Source: Chloranthus sessilifolius
Taxonomy: Eukaryota; Streptophyta; Magnoliopsida; Chloranthales; Chloranthaceae
NCBI GenBank assembly: GCA_021018995.1
Contig: CM037590.1
Coordinates: 65,691,597-65,755,596, forward strand
Reading direction: 5' to 3'
Length of the DNA stretch: 64,000 bases
Shown here: positions 19,007 to 30,451 of the stretch, piece by piece
How the letters are laid out: every line of letters begins with the position of its first letter
How positions within the stretch are numbered: position 1 is the stretch's first letter
Made by a program: the position numbers and the translations under genes
The notes under the pieces: model-generated
What the model was told of the DNA's origin: nothing
Databases searched by the model: none
What the model saw: the letters and a program-made list of their open reading frames with translations, nothing else

Positions 19007-20876
19007 TCAGTCAGGGTGAGCCAGTGGCTCACCCAAAGAAATAGTGTCAGAGAATGCAATCGCATTCTCAAGGAACAGTTTCAATCGCTGACCGTTAACT
19101 CGAAAAACATTCCCGTGTTTTGGGTTGATAATATCTACTGCCCCATTGGGGAGTATTCGAGAGATTTTGAAAGGACCACTCCAACGGGTTTTTAGTTTCC
19201 CCGGAAATAGATGAAGTCGGGAATTGTAGAGTAGAACTAGTTGACCAACAACGAACGATTTCCGCAGAATAGATTGATCATGAACCCGTTTCATACGGTC
19301 CTTATACGATTTAGCACAGTCATATGCATCAGCACGGAGTTCCTCTAATTCATTTATTTGGAGACCCCTTTGGGTAGATTTGAGAAATTGAAATTCAATG
19401 ACTTAACGGCCCAAAATGCTCGATGTTCCAATTCAACTGGGAGGTGACACCCTTTACCAAAGACCAACCGATACGGCGACATGCCAATCGGAGTTTTAAA
19501 TGCAGTTCTATACGCCCATAGAGCGTCATTCAGCTTTAACGACCAGTCTTTACGGTTTGGATTGATTGTCTTTTCTAAAATCCGCTTAAGTTCCCGATTA
19601 GAGACTTCAACTTGGCCACTTGTCTGAGGGTGGTATGGTGTAGCAACTTTGTGTGTAACACCATATTTCTTCATTAATTGGGTGAACACTTTATTGCAAA
19701 AGTGCTTTCCACCATCACTGATTATCGCCTTTGGAATGCCAAAACGTGAAAACACTTGATCCTTGAGAAATTTGATCACTACTCTATGATCATTAGATTT
19801 ACAAGCCATGGCCTCTACCCATTTCGAAACATAGTCAACGCCGACAAGAATGAACGTATTTCCAAACGAATTCGGGAAAGGACCCATAAAATCGATCCCC
19901 CAAACATCAAATAACTCAACTTCTAAAATTGGATTGAGCGGCATCATGTTGCGCTTTGAGATTGACCTAGCATTTGATAGTTGTGGACAGATTTGCAATG
20001 TTGATGGCAATCCTTAAATATATCGTCGGATAAAACCACTTTGAAAGATCTTAGTCATATCTTTTGGAACTAAAGTGACCTCCACAAGCTAACTCATGAC
20101 AGAACGAGATGATTTGTGGTTGCTCAGATTCAGGAATACATCGTCGTATGATTTGATCAGGACAATATTTGAATAAGTACGGATCTTCGAAAAAATAGTG
20201 TTTCACCCGAGCTAAGAAAATAGATTTCTCATTCTTTGACCAATGGTGAGGTAATTTCTCGGTGACTAAGAAATTGACAAGATCCGCATACCAAGGTGGG
20301 CAATCAATCCTGAACAACTGTTCATCCAGGGAAGTGCTCCAAGATCGGAACAGGCTCGTCAGGTTTCTCAATAATTATTCGTGACAAGTGATCGACCACC
20401 ACATTTTCTGAACCTTTCTTGTCCTTGATCTCCAAATCGAACTCTTGCAACAACAAGATCCACCTAATTAAACGTGCCTTAGCCTCTTTCTTAGCGAGCG
20501 AATGCTTGTGAGCGGCGTGATACATGAATACCACAACGTTAGATCCTAATAAATAGGATCGAAATTTATCAACGAAAACTTCTTGCCAAAAGTTCCTTTT
20601 AGGTGGTCGAGTAGTTCAAGCTGGCATCGTTGAGAGTGCGACTCGCATAGTAGATTCACATGTGGTAATTTTTCTATTCGTTGCCCCAAAACGGCTCCAA
20701 TTGCATAATCAGGCGTCAAGCATAATTTGAGCAGGAAGGCCCAGTTAGAGATTTATTGGAGCTTTTATTAATTCGCCTTAATGGTTTCAAAGGCCCGCAA
20801 ATATTTATCATCAAAGATGAATGGGACATCTTTGGAAAGTAAGCTGCAGAGCGGTCGTGCTATCTTACTGAAATCT
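19007..20876 (-). pseudogene. Athila-like RNase H-integrase, copy 2 (broken)
   Basis: Open pieces are 19007-19294 (integrase C-terminus), 19354-20010 (integrase core with [30 protein letters not shown]), 20051-20371 (zinc-finger region [13 protein letters not shown]) and 20322-20534 (end of RNase H). The RNase H Asp/Glu part at 20535-20876 has no open frame. Relative to copy 1, changes concentrate at CTG/CAG/CCG sites: for example copy 1 agctgcagtc (10199) aligns with agtcatatc near 20053. The integrase core remains almost identical to copy 1. Confidence 0.85.
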
Positions 20877-21773
20877 TTAATAAAACGCCTGTAAAAACCG
20901 TGGCCCGAAAGATCTGATTTCCTTCACTGTCCTCGGTGGTGGTAGGTCGGCAATTAAATCAACTTTAGCCTTATCGACCTCAATACCCTGGGACGATATG
21001 ATATGTCCCAAAACAATGCCATCTTTAACCATGAAGTGACATTTCTCCCAGTTAAGAACAAGATTCTTCTCCTGGCATCGTGCAAGCACTAGCGACAAAT
21101 GATTCAAACAGTCAGCAAAACTGTTTCCATGTATCGAGAAGTCGTCCATGAAGACTTCCAAGAATCGCTCGACCATATCCGAAAAAATACTCAGCATACA
21201 TCTTTGGAATGTAGGTGGTGCATTACAAAGCCCAAAACGGCATTCGTAGGAGAAAGTACCAAAAGGACATGTGAAAGTGGTCTTTTCCTGATCCTCCGGT
21301 GCAATGACTATTTGGTTATACCCGGAATAGCCATCGAGAAAGCAATAGTACTCATGCCCGGCCAATCTTTCTAACATCTGATCGATAAACGGAAGTGGAA
21401 AGTGATCTTTTCTCGTCATCAAATTTAACTTCCGATAATCAATGCACACTCTCCACCCTGTTTGAATTTTTGTAGGGACCAGTATGTTTTCTTCATTCTT
21501 AACCACTGTGATTCCCGATTTCTTAGGGACCACTTGTGTGGGGCTGACCCATTTACTGTCCGAGATGGGGTATATGATTCCAGCATCTAAAAGTTTGATT
21601 ACCTCATTTCGGACCACATCTTGCATTATAGGGTTCAGTCTCCTCTGTGGTTCCCTAGAAGGCTTAGCATTGTCTTCCAAATGGATTCGGTGCATACACA
21701 CCGTTGGACTAATGCCTTTGATATCTTTTATCGACCAACCGAGGGCACTTTTGTGCTCTTTGAGTACATTCAT
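20877..21773 (-). CDS. Athila-like reverse transcriptase, copy 2 (298 aa)
   Basis: This frame runs from the pre-RT linker (NVLKEHKSALGWSIKDIKGI) through REPQRRLNPIMQDVVRNEVIKLLDAGIIYPISDSKWVSPTQVV to the full palm. It contains CFLDGYSGYNQI and FMDD near residue 208. A local change gives FSYECRFGLCNAPPTF where copies 1 and 3 read FSYRRMPFGLCNAPATF, an apparent pair of compensating indels. It stops at GPRFLQAFY in the connection domain. It is continuous over the region broken in copy 1 (11693-12044). Confidence 0.88.
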   Translation of the reverse strand: MNVLKEHKSALGWSIKDIKGISPTVCMHRIHLEDNAKPSREPQRRLNPIMQDVVRNEVIKLLDAGIIYPISDSKWVSPTQVVPKKSGITVVKNEENILVPTKIQTGWRVCIDYRKLNLMTRKDHFPLPFIDQMLERLAGHEYYCFLDGYSGYNQIVIAPEDQEKTTFTCPFGTFSYECRFGLCNAPPTFQRCMLSIFSDMVERFLEVFMDDFSIHGNSFADCLNHLSLVLARCQEKNLVLNWEKCHFMVKDGIVLGHIISSQGIEVDKAKVDLIADLPPPRTVKEIRSFGPRFLQAFY

Positions 21774-23145
21774 GAGTTGGCCTTACTGATTCGCATCCAA
21801 AGGTTGATGATATGATAACAGGTTGAGTTTCATTCTCCCCCAGGTAGGCATACTTGAGATTTTCCGGAAGAGGTTTAAGTTCTAAGGACACTTTCTCCTC
21901 CTCTTTCGGCTTTTCCTTGATTAATTCAATTTGAGTTCCACACTCTATTTCCTGTTCTTCACCCAGACGTGGTGTGGAATCCAACATGTGATTTACTTCT
22001 TGGATTAGGTGATCCACATCGAAATTTTCTCCAAAATGCGCAAGACAAGCTGCTAGAGGATCGTCAGATTCAGATGCATTAAATATTTCCTCTACAATTT
22101 CATCGAGTATGCATGCTTGTGCATGTTCGTCATCCTCCATGGGCTGCTTGGCAATATTAAAAATGTTGAGTTCCACTGTCATATTCCCAAATGACAGATT
22201 CATGATCCCATTTCGACAATTGATCAGCGCATTGGAGGTTGCTAGGAATGGTCTTCCTAGAATCACTGGAATATTATTCTTCAAATTTGATGTTGGTTCA
22301 GTGTCTAGAACAACAAAATCTACAGGAAAGTAGAAAGAATCCACCTTGATGAGGGCATCTACAATTCCTCGAGGGATCTTTACGGACCGATCAGCTAACT
22401 GAAGGGTCATTGCAGTGGTCTTAAGTTCTCCCAATTCGAGCTCCTTATACACAGAATAAGGCAACAAGTTGACACTTGCTCCTAAGTCCAAAAGGGCCTG
22501 ATCAATACGGTTATCGCCGATAATGATCGAGATTGTAGGACAACCTGGGTCCTTGTATTTGATTGGGAGCTTTGCTTGCAACACTGAACTAACCAGCTCG
22601 GCTAAGAAAGCCTTTTTCGGAATATTGGTCTTTCTTTTGATTGTGACCAATTCCTTCAAAAATTTAGCATAAGCAGGTACTTGACGGATGGCATCCAGAA
22701 AGGGAATATTAATTTTTAATTGCTTGAAAATCTCATTTATTCCTTCCACATCGCGATTTCTCAGTGGTGCCATCAATCTTTGAGGGTACGGTGCTTTCGG
22801 AACAAGACTTTTCTTCTGTTCACTCCTGTCATCTGATATTTCTTTTGCTTGTACTTTGTCATCAATTTCTTCTCTCTTCAGATTTCTTCTCTCCATCAGA
22901 CTCTTCCTCCTCCTCAGCAACACTACTTTGTTATCGACCGCTTTCCGGATCTCAGCGTTGTGATCAATTTGTTGTTGATTCTCCTCTTGTGTTGAAGTTG
23001 ATGTTTGTTCAACAACCATTTGGCCCCTTAGGTTAGGAGCAGTTGGCTTGAAAGCGAACCTTTTCTCTCTCAGAAAGGATGCCAATTGCCCAATTTGGGT
23101 CTCTATTTTAGAAATTGAGGGCGTGTGAGAATGAATGAGTTTCAT
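21709..23145 (-). CDS. Athila-like gag C-terminus fused to protease, copy 2 (478 aa)
   Basis: The frame starts in the gag C-terminus (MKLIHSHTPSISKIETQIGQLASFL). It passes without a stop into the pol frame (MERRNLKREEIDDK) and carries the whole protease (LLDLGASVNLLP, PVILGRPFLATS) to the pre-RT linker. In copies 1 and 4 gag stops before this point and pol is in the +1 phase. The fusion here depends on a one-base difference in the Glu-rich stretch (ctcagcaac against ctctggcaac on +, near 22914-22922). That is a CAG/CTG site, so the fusion may be an error rather than the original state. Confidence 0.82.
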   Translation of the reverse strand: MKLIHSHTPSISKIETQIGQLASFLREKRFAFKPTAPNLRGQMVVEQTSTSTQEENQQQIDHNAEIRKAVDNKVVLLRRRKSLMERRNLKREEIDDKVQAKEISDDRSEQKKSLVPKAPYPQRLMAPLRNRDVEGINEIFKQLKINIPFLDAIRQVPAYAKFLKELVTIKRKTNIPKKAFLAELVSSVLQAKLPIKYKDPGCPTISIIIGDNRIDQALLDLGASVNLLPYSVYKELELGELKTTAMTLQLADRSVKIPRGIVDALIKVDSFYFPVDFVVLDTEPTSNLKNNIPVILGRPFLATSNALINCRNGIMNLSFGNMTVELNIFNIAKQPMEDDEHAQACILDEIVEEIFNASESDDPLAACLAHFGENFDVDHLIQEVNHMLDSTPRLGEEQEIECGTQIELIKEKPKEEEKVSLELKPLPENLKYAYLGENETQPVIISSTFGCESVRPTHECTQRAQKCPRLVDKRYQRH

Positions 23146-24565
23146 CGGGTCCTCGATGAGAAGGAGTTTGTGTATGAGGCGTTGGTGATTTCCACATGGG
23201 TTGTTAAATCCGGTGGTGGAAATGTCGGCACAATATTTTGTTGTGGTTGGTTTTGATAACCTCCCATTGGTTGTAAATCAAAATTATGGTTCATTTGCCG
23301 TGGTGCCAACTGATTTTGATTGTATTGAAATTGATTCGGGTTATTGAACCCTTCATGAAATTGCCATTGGTAGTTAGTTTGATTGAAATTTTGTTGGGGA
23401 TAAAGTTCGTCCCCTGTTTCCTGGGCTGCATTCGTTGATTATCTTGTTTCCATGAGAAATTTGGGTGGTATCTCCAGCTATTTGGGTTATTCTCATTGAA
23501 AACGTTTCCTTGATTCCGCTCATAATTATTCACAACATTTAGCTGTTGGATGTGTCTTCATGATAGTTCGCATTGAAGGACAATCATCGCCATATGCATT
23601 GACTTGCACAAATTGAACATGGCTCGGTTGTGTATTGACCATATGCACATTCTTCTTTACTTTCAATTCCTCCACTTGTTGAGTGAGGAAATCAAGTTTA
23701 GCCATCAGTCCGGGAATCCTTACTACATATAGTCCTCCTTTCTTGGTTGAACTCCCGGCTTGATCCACGGGCTTTGGCGATTGTTCCAGTCTTTGTGAAA
23801 TCCAGTCTTTGAGAATCCTCATTAAGCTTTTCTAAGAAAGCATAAGATTCGGTTTCTTTAAGGCTTAGGAATCCTCCATTCATTGACTCCACCGGATGTC
23901 TATTTGGTTGATTTAATCCATTGTAGAAACACCGACTAGTCTCCACTTTGAGTATCCATGGTGCGGGACATTTGAGTAAGAGATCCATGAATCTATCCCA
24001 AGCTTCATATAATCTCTCATCTTCCTCTTGCGTGAAATCCGTGATTTCACGTCTAAACATTCGTCTTCGCCATAGGGAAGAACTTTGATAAAACTTTTGA
24101 CCATCTCGATCCGGTGGTTATGGATCCCGATGGTAGAGAATTTAACCATGCTTTGCTTTATCCTTTATAGAGAAAGGAAATAAGCCTTGATCTAACAGAT
24201 TCTTCATTTGAAATTTTGGTAAGCAGATGGCGGACTTCGAAGTCTTTAACATCGTATGGATCTTCTCGCCCATGCCATGAAAGATTGGAAGGATTTGGAT
24301 GACATTTGTCCGAATTTCAAACCGCCACCGTGTGTGGCGGGGTATACAATGCATGATGGGGTATTTGTAGTTATCGGAGAAACAATTCTCTCAATGTTGG
24401 TTCTTCCTCTTGTCGAGTTGCCCATTCATGTTGTCATATTGACTTGATGGATGATTCACTTAAAATTTACGCCTTGATCTAACGTCCTTACGGATTTGAT
24501 CGCCAGCACGTTCGATCTCGAAATTTAAAGGTTCTAAATTTCTTTCTTTAGAAGACCTAGTGCAT
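23146..24565 (-). pseudogene. Athila-like gag N-terminal and core part, copy 2 (broken)
   Basis: The start is inferred at 24565 from alignment with 6262. Open pieces are 24142-24354, 23913-24149 and 23698-24060 (capsid-like FTQEEDERLYEAWDRFMDLLLKC), then 23526-23822 (VDQAGSSTKKGGLYVV, FLTQQVEELKVKKNVHM) and 23291-23533 (NENNPNSWRYHPNFSWKQDNQRM). The Gln-rich tract of copies 1 and 4 is damaged. Many one- to five-base differences relative to copy 4 sit at CAG, CTG or CCG sites. Confidence 0.78.
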
Positions 24566-24956
24566 GCAAATAATGCACAGAGTGGAGGTTTCAGGCAGAA
24601 AAACCTCAACAATTTTTTTTTTTTTTTACTAAAAATCGATTGATCGAGTCACACTCGATCAATCGAGGCCAAATCGATGCATCGACTCCAAAATTTTTTT
24701 TTTTTTTTTTTTTTAATTTGAAATTTTCGAATTTTTTTTTTTATTATTATTATTTTTTATTATTATTTTTTTTTAAATTAAAATTTTTAAATTTGAAATT
24801 TTCGATTTTTTTTTTTTTTTTTTTTTAAAATTAAAATTTTTAAATTTGAAATTTTAGAATTTTTTTTTTTTTTAAAAAATTAATTAAGCAGAAATACTAT
24901 TTTAATCCTCGAAAATTCCTAAAATTTCTTTGAAATTGATTTTCTCAATTTGGTCC
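24566..24956 (-). other. 5' leader of copy 2 with hairpin 24636-24666; primer site lost
   Basis: The A-rich leader and the 14-bp hairpin are kept. At the right end tttggtcc joins directly to tgtgattttt (about 24951-24960). The 18-base primer site and the spacer are missing. As read, this unit could not be primed by tRNA-Asp. Confidence 0.7.
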
Positions 24957-26701
24957 TGTGATTTTTAATGTAATGTTTTACTCGAAGTGCGAATCGGTTT
25001 GTATATAGTGGGTGCGAGTACGAGATCGTTACGAGGATTAATGTTGAAACATCTAAAGAGACAAGCAATTCTAGAAATCTATAAAGATCTAACAAGATTC
25101 TACCGGTTTATGATTTAAGTGGTTGATGGTAATTAATGACTACAAAATAAAATTCAATTGATGATACACAAATAAAAGAGAAGATGATGATAAAGACGAA
25201 GAAACTAAATCCTCCCATCTTTGGTCCGTTCTTCCTATAGTATAGATCTAACGATTAAATTATGAGATATCTCATTAGTAACAAACATCTTTTATGGAAG
25301 ATCAATGGTCAACACCTAATAGGTTCCATGTTGCATCCTGCAATTAGGACTTAGATGATTTTCATATATAGATCTCAGATCAAGGGCACGGCTAGACACG
25401 CATGATCTCAAGTTCAAATAAAAATCATCCCTAAAGTGGGTGAAAATCCCAACAAGAATACCACTTACAAATCTGAAATCAAGGGCATGGCTCGGCACAC
25501 TTTATTCAGATTATGGATTATTTAAGATAAAATTACCATTCTGAGTAACCAAGATCCAGGGCATGGCTCGGCACACTCGATCCCAGAACATAATCGTAAT
25601 TAGATCCACACGATAAAAGCAAAAAGACCATAACAATGATAGGGTAAAATTACCGTCACAGATCTGAGATCCGGGCATGACTAAGACTGCGATCCCGGTT
25701 AGTGGCGGGGATTTCATCCATTCATGATAGCACAATAACCATAAAAATAAAATCTCATATTTTAATCCTAAATTTATATTATTAAAAGTACATCCCTCGG
25801 ATGGGAATCATTAGATCCCCATCCCTATAAATTTAGCCACACATACCGTAAGAAATTGACATAAACAAATACAAAGGGGCAAATAACATTAGTTAAAATT
25901 ACCTCGAGCTTCAAAACAACGTACGTTGTTCCACACGGATGATAATCTTGAAACAAATAAATGCAGAATAAACTTTGAACAAAATTTATAAGCGAAGGAA
26001 TGATCTTGAAAATTAAAGAACAAAGCTCTCAAAAAGAAATAATAAAACTTCCCTATTTCTAGGTCTAACTATGAAAAACAATGGCTAAAAACTAAGAACA
26101 CTAAAAACTAAAACTCTCTAAAAAAAACTCTAATTCTAATCTCCCCTTCCCCGAAGGGTTTGAGTCACTTTAAATAAACCGTATGGAGGTCTCCTAAGCC
26201 TACTTTTTCAGGTCGTTTAATCGACCAATGGATGTTGGTGCATCGACCCTACCAAGAGTCCCAAAAGATAGTCTTTTAGTGTCAGATTCGTGTTAAACTT
26301 AAACTCGGCTCGATTAATCGACCCCAATCCGTGAAATTCAGCACTTCTTCTTGGTTCAGACACTACTTCGGTATTTTGGCCATAACTTTCTATCCTGAAC
26401 TCGGATTGAGACGATTCTTACGCCGTTGGAAAGCTGACGAAAAGATCTACAACTTTCATGTTTTGACAATTTCGTAATTCGACCGTCTTGAAGGTCCAAA
26501 TTTAGCCGCAAGTCGTACCAAGTTCTTGATTACCCAAGTTGCGGTGTTTTGACATTATATTCGTAATTCTTGTCTGTTTTCTATACTTGGCTTGTATTTA
26601 CCGAAACACTTCAAATCTAATCAATCTCATCAGATAGCCTTCATCGGACAGCTAAATATAGGTATTTAGGGCGAAATATCCTCATTTTTCAAGACTCATC
26701 A
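24957..26701 (-). repeat. LTR3, about 1745 bp, between copies 2 and 3
   Basis: It is collinear with LTR2. It lacks the first few bases of the TGATG end, which are gone with the primer site, and ends ...ACTCATCA at 26701. TATA-like TATTTAAAG is at 26168-26176. One U3 palindrome is exact (near 26310) and one mutated (tcgtttaatcga near 26214). Scattered small losses at CAG/CTG/CCG sites are frequent, compared with the cleaner LTR4 and LTR6. Confidence 0.9.
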
Positions 26702-26713
26702 TACCCCAAACCT
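26702..26713 (-). other. Polypurine tract of copy 3
   Basis: AGGTTTGGGGTA on the minus strand abuts LTR3. It has one G fewer than the tract at 16953. Confidence 0.7.
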
Positions 26714-28734
26714 ACACTTTGCTAGTCCTCGAGCAAAGCAAACTAAAGAAAATAAATGCCACTTTAGAGGGAACACGATTGCACTTAGCATGTGCAACAA
26801 GCCTTTAAACCCTAGGTGATCCTAGTGGAGGAGTTATGTCTCTGAGGGTTTACGGTGAAGTTACCCACAAACTTCAATATATTTTTGAAATCATCGATAA
26901 AATTGAGTTTTCAAAACATGATTTTGATAACATATATACCATTGAAAACAAAAATCATTAATCAATTCAACATGCGAATCCTCAATTTTAAATAACAATG
27001 TTATACTAATCATACTAATATCCATTCAAATTAGTCTAATGCTCAAATCGTTAGATAGCTCATCCATTCATGCCTAAAGCGTGAAGTGTGTGCATAACCA
27101 AACCAAAATTCATTCATCTCGAGAACTAAGTTCAAAGCGGAAAACCGTTGGATCATTGTTTTGACTCAATCCTCACTTTAGTATACTCTCAAAATATAAA
27201 GACACCGATGATGGATAAGTTTTCACATATGTGAGAGGTCAATACAAAGCAAATAAAAGGTCTCACATGATAAATGAAACACGATGCAATCAATGAACAA
27301 AAATAAATCTCATAAGAAGATACTTGTATATCCTAAGCATGTCATATCAAGTGTCATAAGTACCACATATTTACTCTCCACAAGCCAGTTACTAATGCAA
27401 GATCAAATCATGAAGGTCTTTTTAGGGTTGTAATGGGGCTCAGGAAAGGGTAAGAAAGAATTGAAAGTTGGGATTCAAAGTTTCTGAGAAATTGGAAAAG
27501 AAACAACTTTTTTTTCTATTTCTCTTCTTTTCTTTTCTACTCTCTCAATTTTTTCTATTTTCTCAACTCACTTTTCTTTTGAATTTCCTTTTCTTGAAGC
27601 ACCTCAGTTTTCATTACTTTTCATAATTTTCTTTTCTCTCCCCTTTTCTTTTTATTTTTGTCATACACTCTCAGTAAACACCACAACTCAGGATCTCTCC
27701 ACTTACTCTCTTTTCGTTCACTCTCATTCCTCGTTCCTAATTTCTCATAAATAAAAAGGGTAAAGTGAATTTTGAAATGGTGAAGGGTTAAAGGTTAACG
27801 TGGCTTATCAAAGAATGTATAAAGGTAAATTTTCAATAGGCTCAAAGGGGTACTAGAAAGATAAATTTATTTGAGGTGGGGCATTTTAAGCACAAACGAG
27901 CCAAAGATGGCCTTCAATCATGTCCTTAAAAGATAGTAACTTTGCCTATTTGTCTTGAGTAGATATACAGTACATTCTAACATAATGATATGAATTTGAT
28001 TTCATGCAAAGTCACAAGTCAAAATGAAGTGTATGAGATTATGCAAAATAAGTCGTATTCAAAGAAAACTCCGAGTTTATATATTCACTCATCAATGACG
28101 GGAAATTAGAGCTTTAGTCTCCACTGAAATCCTAAGATTCAACATTCAAAATAGTTCATCGACTTCTAAGTCTTAGCTTGGTATCAGTGTAAAGATTCTA
28201 AGCATGAATATCAAAATAACCCACAACATAGCACACTAAGCTACAGCATCATAGATTCAAGTAATCAAAATATGACACTAGTATTCTCAAAATTAAATTT
28301 ACATGCATCATCAACTAAAGTTTGAAAACAATCGTAAAATAATGTGCATGATGACTTCAAAAATAAATTTTTTTTTTTTTTTTTCAAATAAAATAAATAA
28401 ATGACGTAAAATAATTAACCATACCCCCAAACCTAAAGATGACAATGTCCTCATTGTTTGAAGAAGTAGCGCACACCAAACCTGTTTGAAAAAGGTACCT
28501 CAACACAAAGATCAGTAGAATATTGTATCAAATTGGAACATGACAAAAATATATTGAAGGGAATATGGTTACACTATTGAGGAATTAAAAACAATCTAAA
28601 CTAAACACAACAAAACAAAAAAGAAAGAAAAAAAACTAAAAAATCCTAAATCCTAAACCAAACGAAAACTACACAATTGGGTTGCCTCCCAATGAGCGCT
28701 AGTTTAAAGTCGATAGCTCGACCTTGGGAATTGC
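26714..28734 (-). other. 3' noncoding domain of copy 3
   Basis: It is collinear with 16966-19006, with the same conserved blocks, T-rich stretch (27500-27660 on +) and internal AGGTTTGGGGGT motif near 28420. No protein-coding frame is supported. Confidence 0.65.
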
Positions 28735-30451
28735 TCAGTCAGGGTGAGCCAGTGGCTCACCCAAAGAAATAGTGTCAGAGAATGCAATATTCTCAAGGAA
28801 CAGATTTCAATCGACCGTTAACCGAAAAAACATTCCGTGTTTTGGGTTGATAATATCTATCGCCCCCATTGGGGAGTATTAGAGATTTTGAAGGACCACT
28901 CCAACGGGTTTTTAGTTTCCGGAAATAGATGAAGTCGGAATTGTAGAGTAGAACTAGTTGACCAACAACGAGCGATTTCCATGAGAATAGATTGATCATG
29001 AACCCGTTTCATACGGTCCTTATCGATTTAGCAGATCATATGCATCGACGAGTTCCTCTAATTCATTTATTTGGAGACCCTTTGGGTACCAGTTTGAAAT
29101 TGAAATTCAATGACTTAACGGCCCAAAATGCTCGATGTTCCAATTCAATCGGAGGTGACATCCTTTACCAAAGACCAACCAATACGGCGACATGCCAATC
29201 GGAGTTTTAAATGCGATTCTATACGCCCATAGAGGCGTCATTCAAACTTTAACGACCAGTCTTTTTTGGATTGATTGTCTTTTCTAAAATCCGCTTAAGT
29301 TCCGATTAGAGACTTCAACTTGGCCACTTATGCGAGGGTGGTATGGTGTAGCAACTTTGTGTGTAACACCATATTTCTTCATTAATTGGGTGAACACTTT
29401 ATTGCAAAAGTGCTTTCCACCATCACTGATTATCGCCTTTGGAATGCCAAAACGTGAAAACACTTGATCCTTGAGAAATTTGATCACTACTCTATGATCA
29501 TTAGATTTACAAGCCATGGCCTCTACCCATTTCGAAACATAGTCAACGCACAAGAATGAGCGTATTTCCAAATGAATTCGGGAAAGGACCCATAAAATCG
29601 ATCCCCCAAACATCAAATAACTCAACTTCTAAAATTGGATTGAGCGGCATCATGTTGCGCTTTGAGATTCGGCCTAGCATTTGATAGTTGTGACAGGATT
29701 TGCAATGTTGATGGCAATCCTTAAATATAAATCGGCCGATAAAAACCACTTTGAAAGATCTTTGCATCTTTTTGGAACTAAAGTGACCTCCACAAGCTAA
29801 CTCATGTGAGCAGAGATGATTTGTGGTTGCTCGATTCGAGGAATACATCTTCGTATGATTTGATCGGGACAATATTTGAATAAGTACGGATCTTGAAAAA
29901 TAGTGTTTCACGAGCTAAGAAAATAGATTTCTCATTCTTTGACCAATGGTGAGGTAATTTCTATGACTAGAAATTGACAAGATCCGCATACCAAGGTGGG
30001 CAATCAATCTGAACAAGCTGTTCATCCGGAAGTGCTCCAAGATCGGAACGAGCTCGTCGGGTTTCTCAATAATTATTCGGGACAAGTGATCGCCACCACA
30101 TTTTGAACCTTTCTTGTCCTTGATCTCCAAATCGAACTCTTGCAACAACAAGATCCACCTAATTAAAGCGTGCCTTAGCCTCTTTCTTAGCGAGCAGATA
30201 TCGCGAGCAAGCGTGATCTGTGAATACCACAACTTTAGATCCTAATAAATAGGATCGAATTTATCAACGCGAAAACTACCGCCAAAAGTTCATTTTCGTT
30301 GGTCGAGTAGTTTAAGCGGGCATCGTTGAGAGTGCGACTCGCATAGTAGATTACATGTGGTAATTTTTCTATTCGTTGCCCCAAAAATGCTCAATTGCAT
30401 AATCGGGCGTCGCACATAATTTTGAGCAGGAAGGCCCGGTTCGAGATTGAA
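28735..30451 (-). pseudogene. Athila-like RNase H-integrase, copy 3 (broken)
   Basis: The stop is aligned at 28735. Open remnants are 28793-28999 (integrase C-terminus, damaged), 29284-29625 (integrase core: [44 protein letters not shown]), 29543-29911 (zinc finger [14 protein letters not shown]...CKSCHNYQ, then [11 protein letters not shown]) and 29915-30232 (end of RNase [21 protein letters not shown]). The integrase triad is present but split over two frames near 29550. The RNase H catalytic part (30233-30451) has no open frame. Confidence 0.82.
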